Assembly (NCBI GenBank): GCA_034687125.1
Contig: JAQGBZ010000120.1
Location: 1 to 64,000 of the forward strand
Reading direction: 5' to 3'
Length of the DNA: 64,000 nt
From: Neelides folsomi
Taxonomy: Eukaryota; Arthropoda; Collembola; Neelipleona; Neelidae
In this document: positions 63,601 through 64,000 of the stretch, piece by piece
Layout of the letters: the number at the start of each line of letters is the position of its first letter
Position numbering within the stretch: position 1 is the stretch's first letter
The notes under the pieces: model-generated
Told to the model about the DNA's origin: nothing
Seen by the model: the letters and a program-made list of their open reading frames with translations, nothing else
Database searches by the model: none
Translations under genes and position numbers: made by a program

Positions 63601-64000
63601 TTTAAGTAATGATGTGAAAATTAAAAATGTCATTCACTTAAATATTAAAACATTAAATAGTTACAATAATTAATATCTAATTATTAGTTAGCTTCATCCA
63701 GTACAGATGTAGAGTTTATAGTTAATGTGATGAAATAATGTTTGAGCAGTGTTTGCTATTTGCTAATCAGAAACCCTCAATTTGTTCAAAATCTGACCAT
63801 TGTTCCACAAAAGAAATGTATGGCAATAATAATGAGCTGAAAAAATTAGTTCGTGCATGGGCATTATTTTTTAAGCTTTTCTTAACAAACAAATAAACTC
63901 AACAAACCCGGATGTAATATATGGAAATATTAACAATTAACCTGAAGATATGAAAATAGGGCAAAGAATATAAGAAATGATTTTACACTGCAACTCCAAT
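60664..64000. other. Upstream region of the EMAP-like gene and window edge
   Basis: Immediately upstream of the distal first exon (minus), TTTATAAATAAAA near 60828-60840 could be a TATA element, but the start site is not clear. GC-richer patches at about 61990-62350 and 63180-63300 may be further 5' exon or regulatory sequence. Open frames there (minus 61987-62277) have no recognisable domain or ATG at their start. The remainder is AT-rich with nothing supportable. Confidence 0.4.

Overview
This is a eukaryotic nuclear genome window, AT-rich, with short GT-AG introns and animal gene families. The gene set (ARL2, methylmalonate-semialdehyde dehydrogenase, RpL36, LIN52, EMAP-like) together with a seven-transmembrane chemoreceptor-like locus fits an arthropod. 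A springtail or another early-branching hexapod is a guess from style only; nothing in the window proves it. Layout: 0-3.4 kb is a repeat-rich edge with an orphan BED-type zinc-finger fragment and two decayed tandem copies of a cysteine-rich secreted-protein gene. 3.4-18.6 kb has no gene I can support; it alternates between very AT-rich sequence and GC-richer patches and holds a 1.1 kb Helentron-like transposon (9435-10561). 18.6-20.4 kb holds a damaged gustatory/odorant-receptor-like locus on the minus strand with an unusual inverted duplication. 23.9-26.0 kb holds a five-exon gene for an unrecognised four-pass membrane protein. A TA-flanked MITE lies at 28295-28547. From 29.1 to 60.7 kb the window is a compact block of conserved genes, for which complete exon models could be built by hand: Arl2 (+), the serine palmitoyltransferase small activating subunit (-), ALDH6A1 (-), RpL36 (-), lin-52 (+) and a 17-exon EMAP-like microtubule-binding gene (-) that fills 38.4-60.7 kb. 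Every exon phase in these six models joins without conflict. RpL36 and lin-52 are head-to-head and share a 458-base promoter region. Arl2 and the SPT small subunit are tail-to-tail and nearly touch; lin-52 and the EMAP-like gene are convergent. The EMAP-like gene has a second, internal coding first exon (52759-52840) with the same splice phase as the distal first exon, and a non-autonomous DNA transposon sits in one of its introns. These are housekeeping genes from different pathways (tubulin folding, sphingolipid synthesis, valine catabolism, translation, cell-cycle transcription control, microtubules), and nothing suggests they form a dedicated functional cluster. No tRNA, rRNA or CRISPR array was seen. 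All calls come from reading the sequence and from memory of the families; no search was run.
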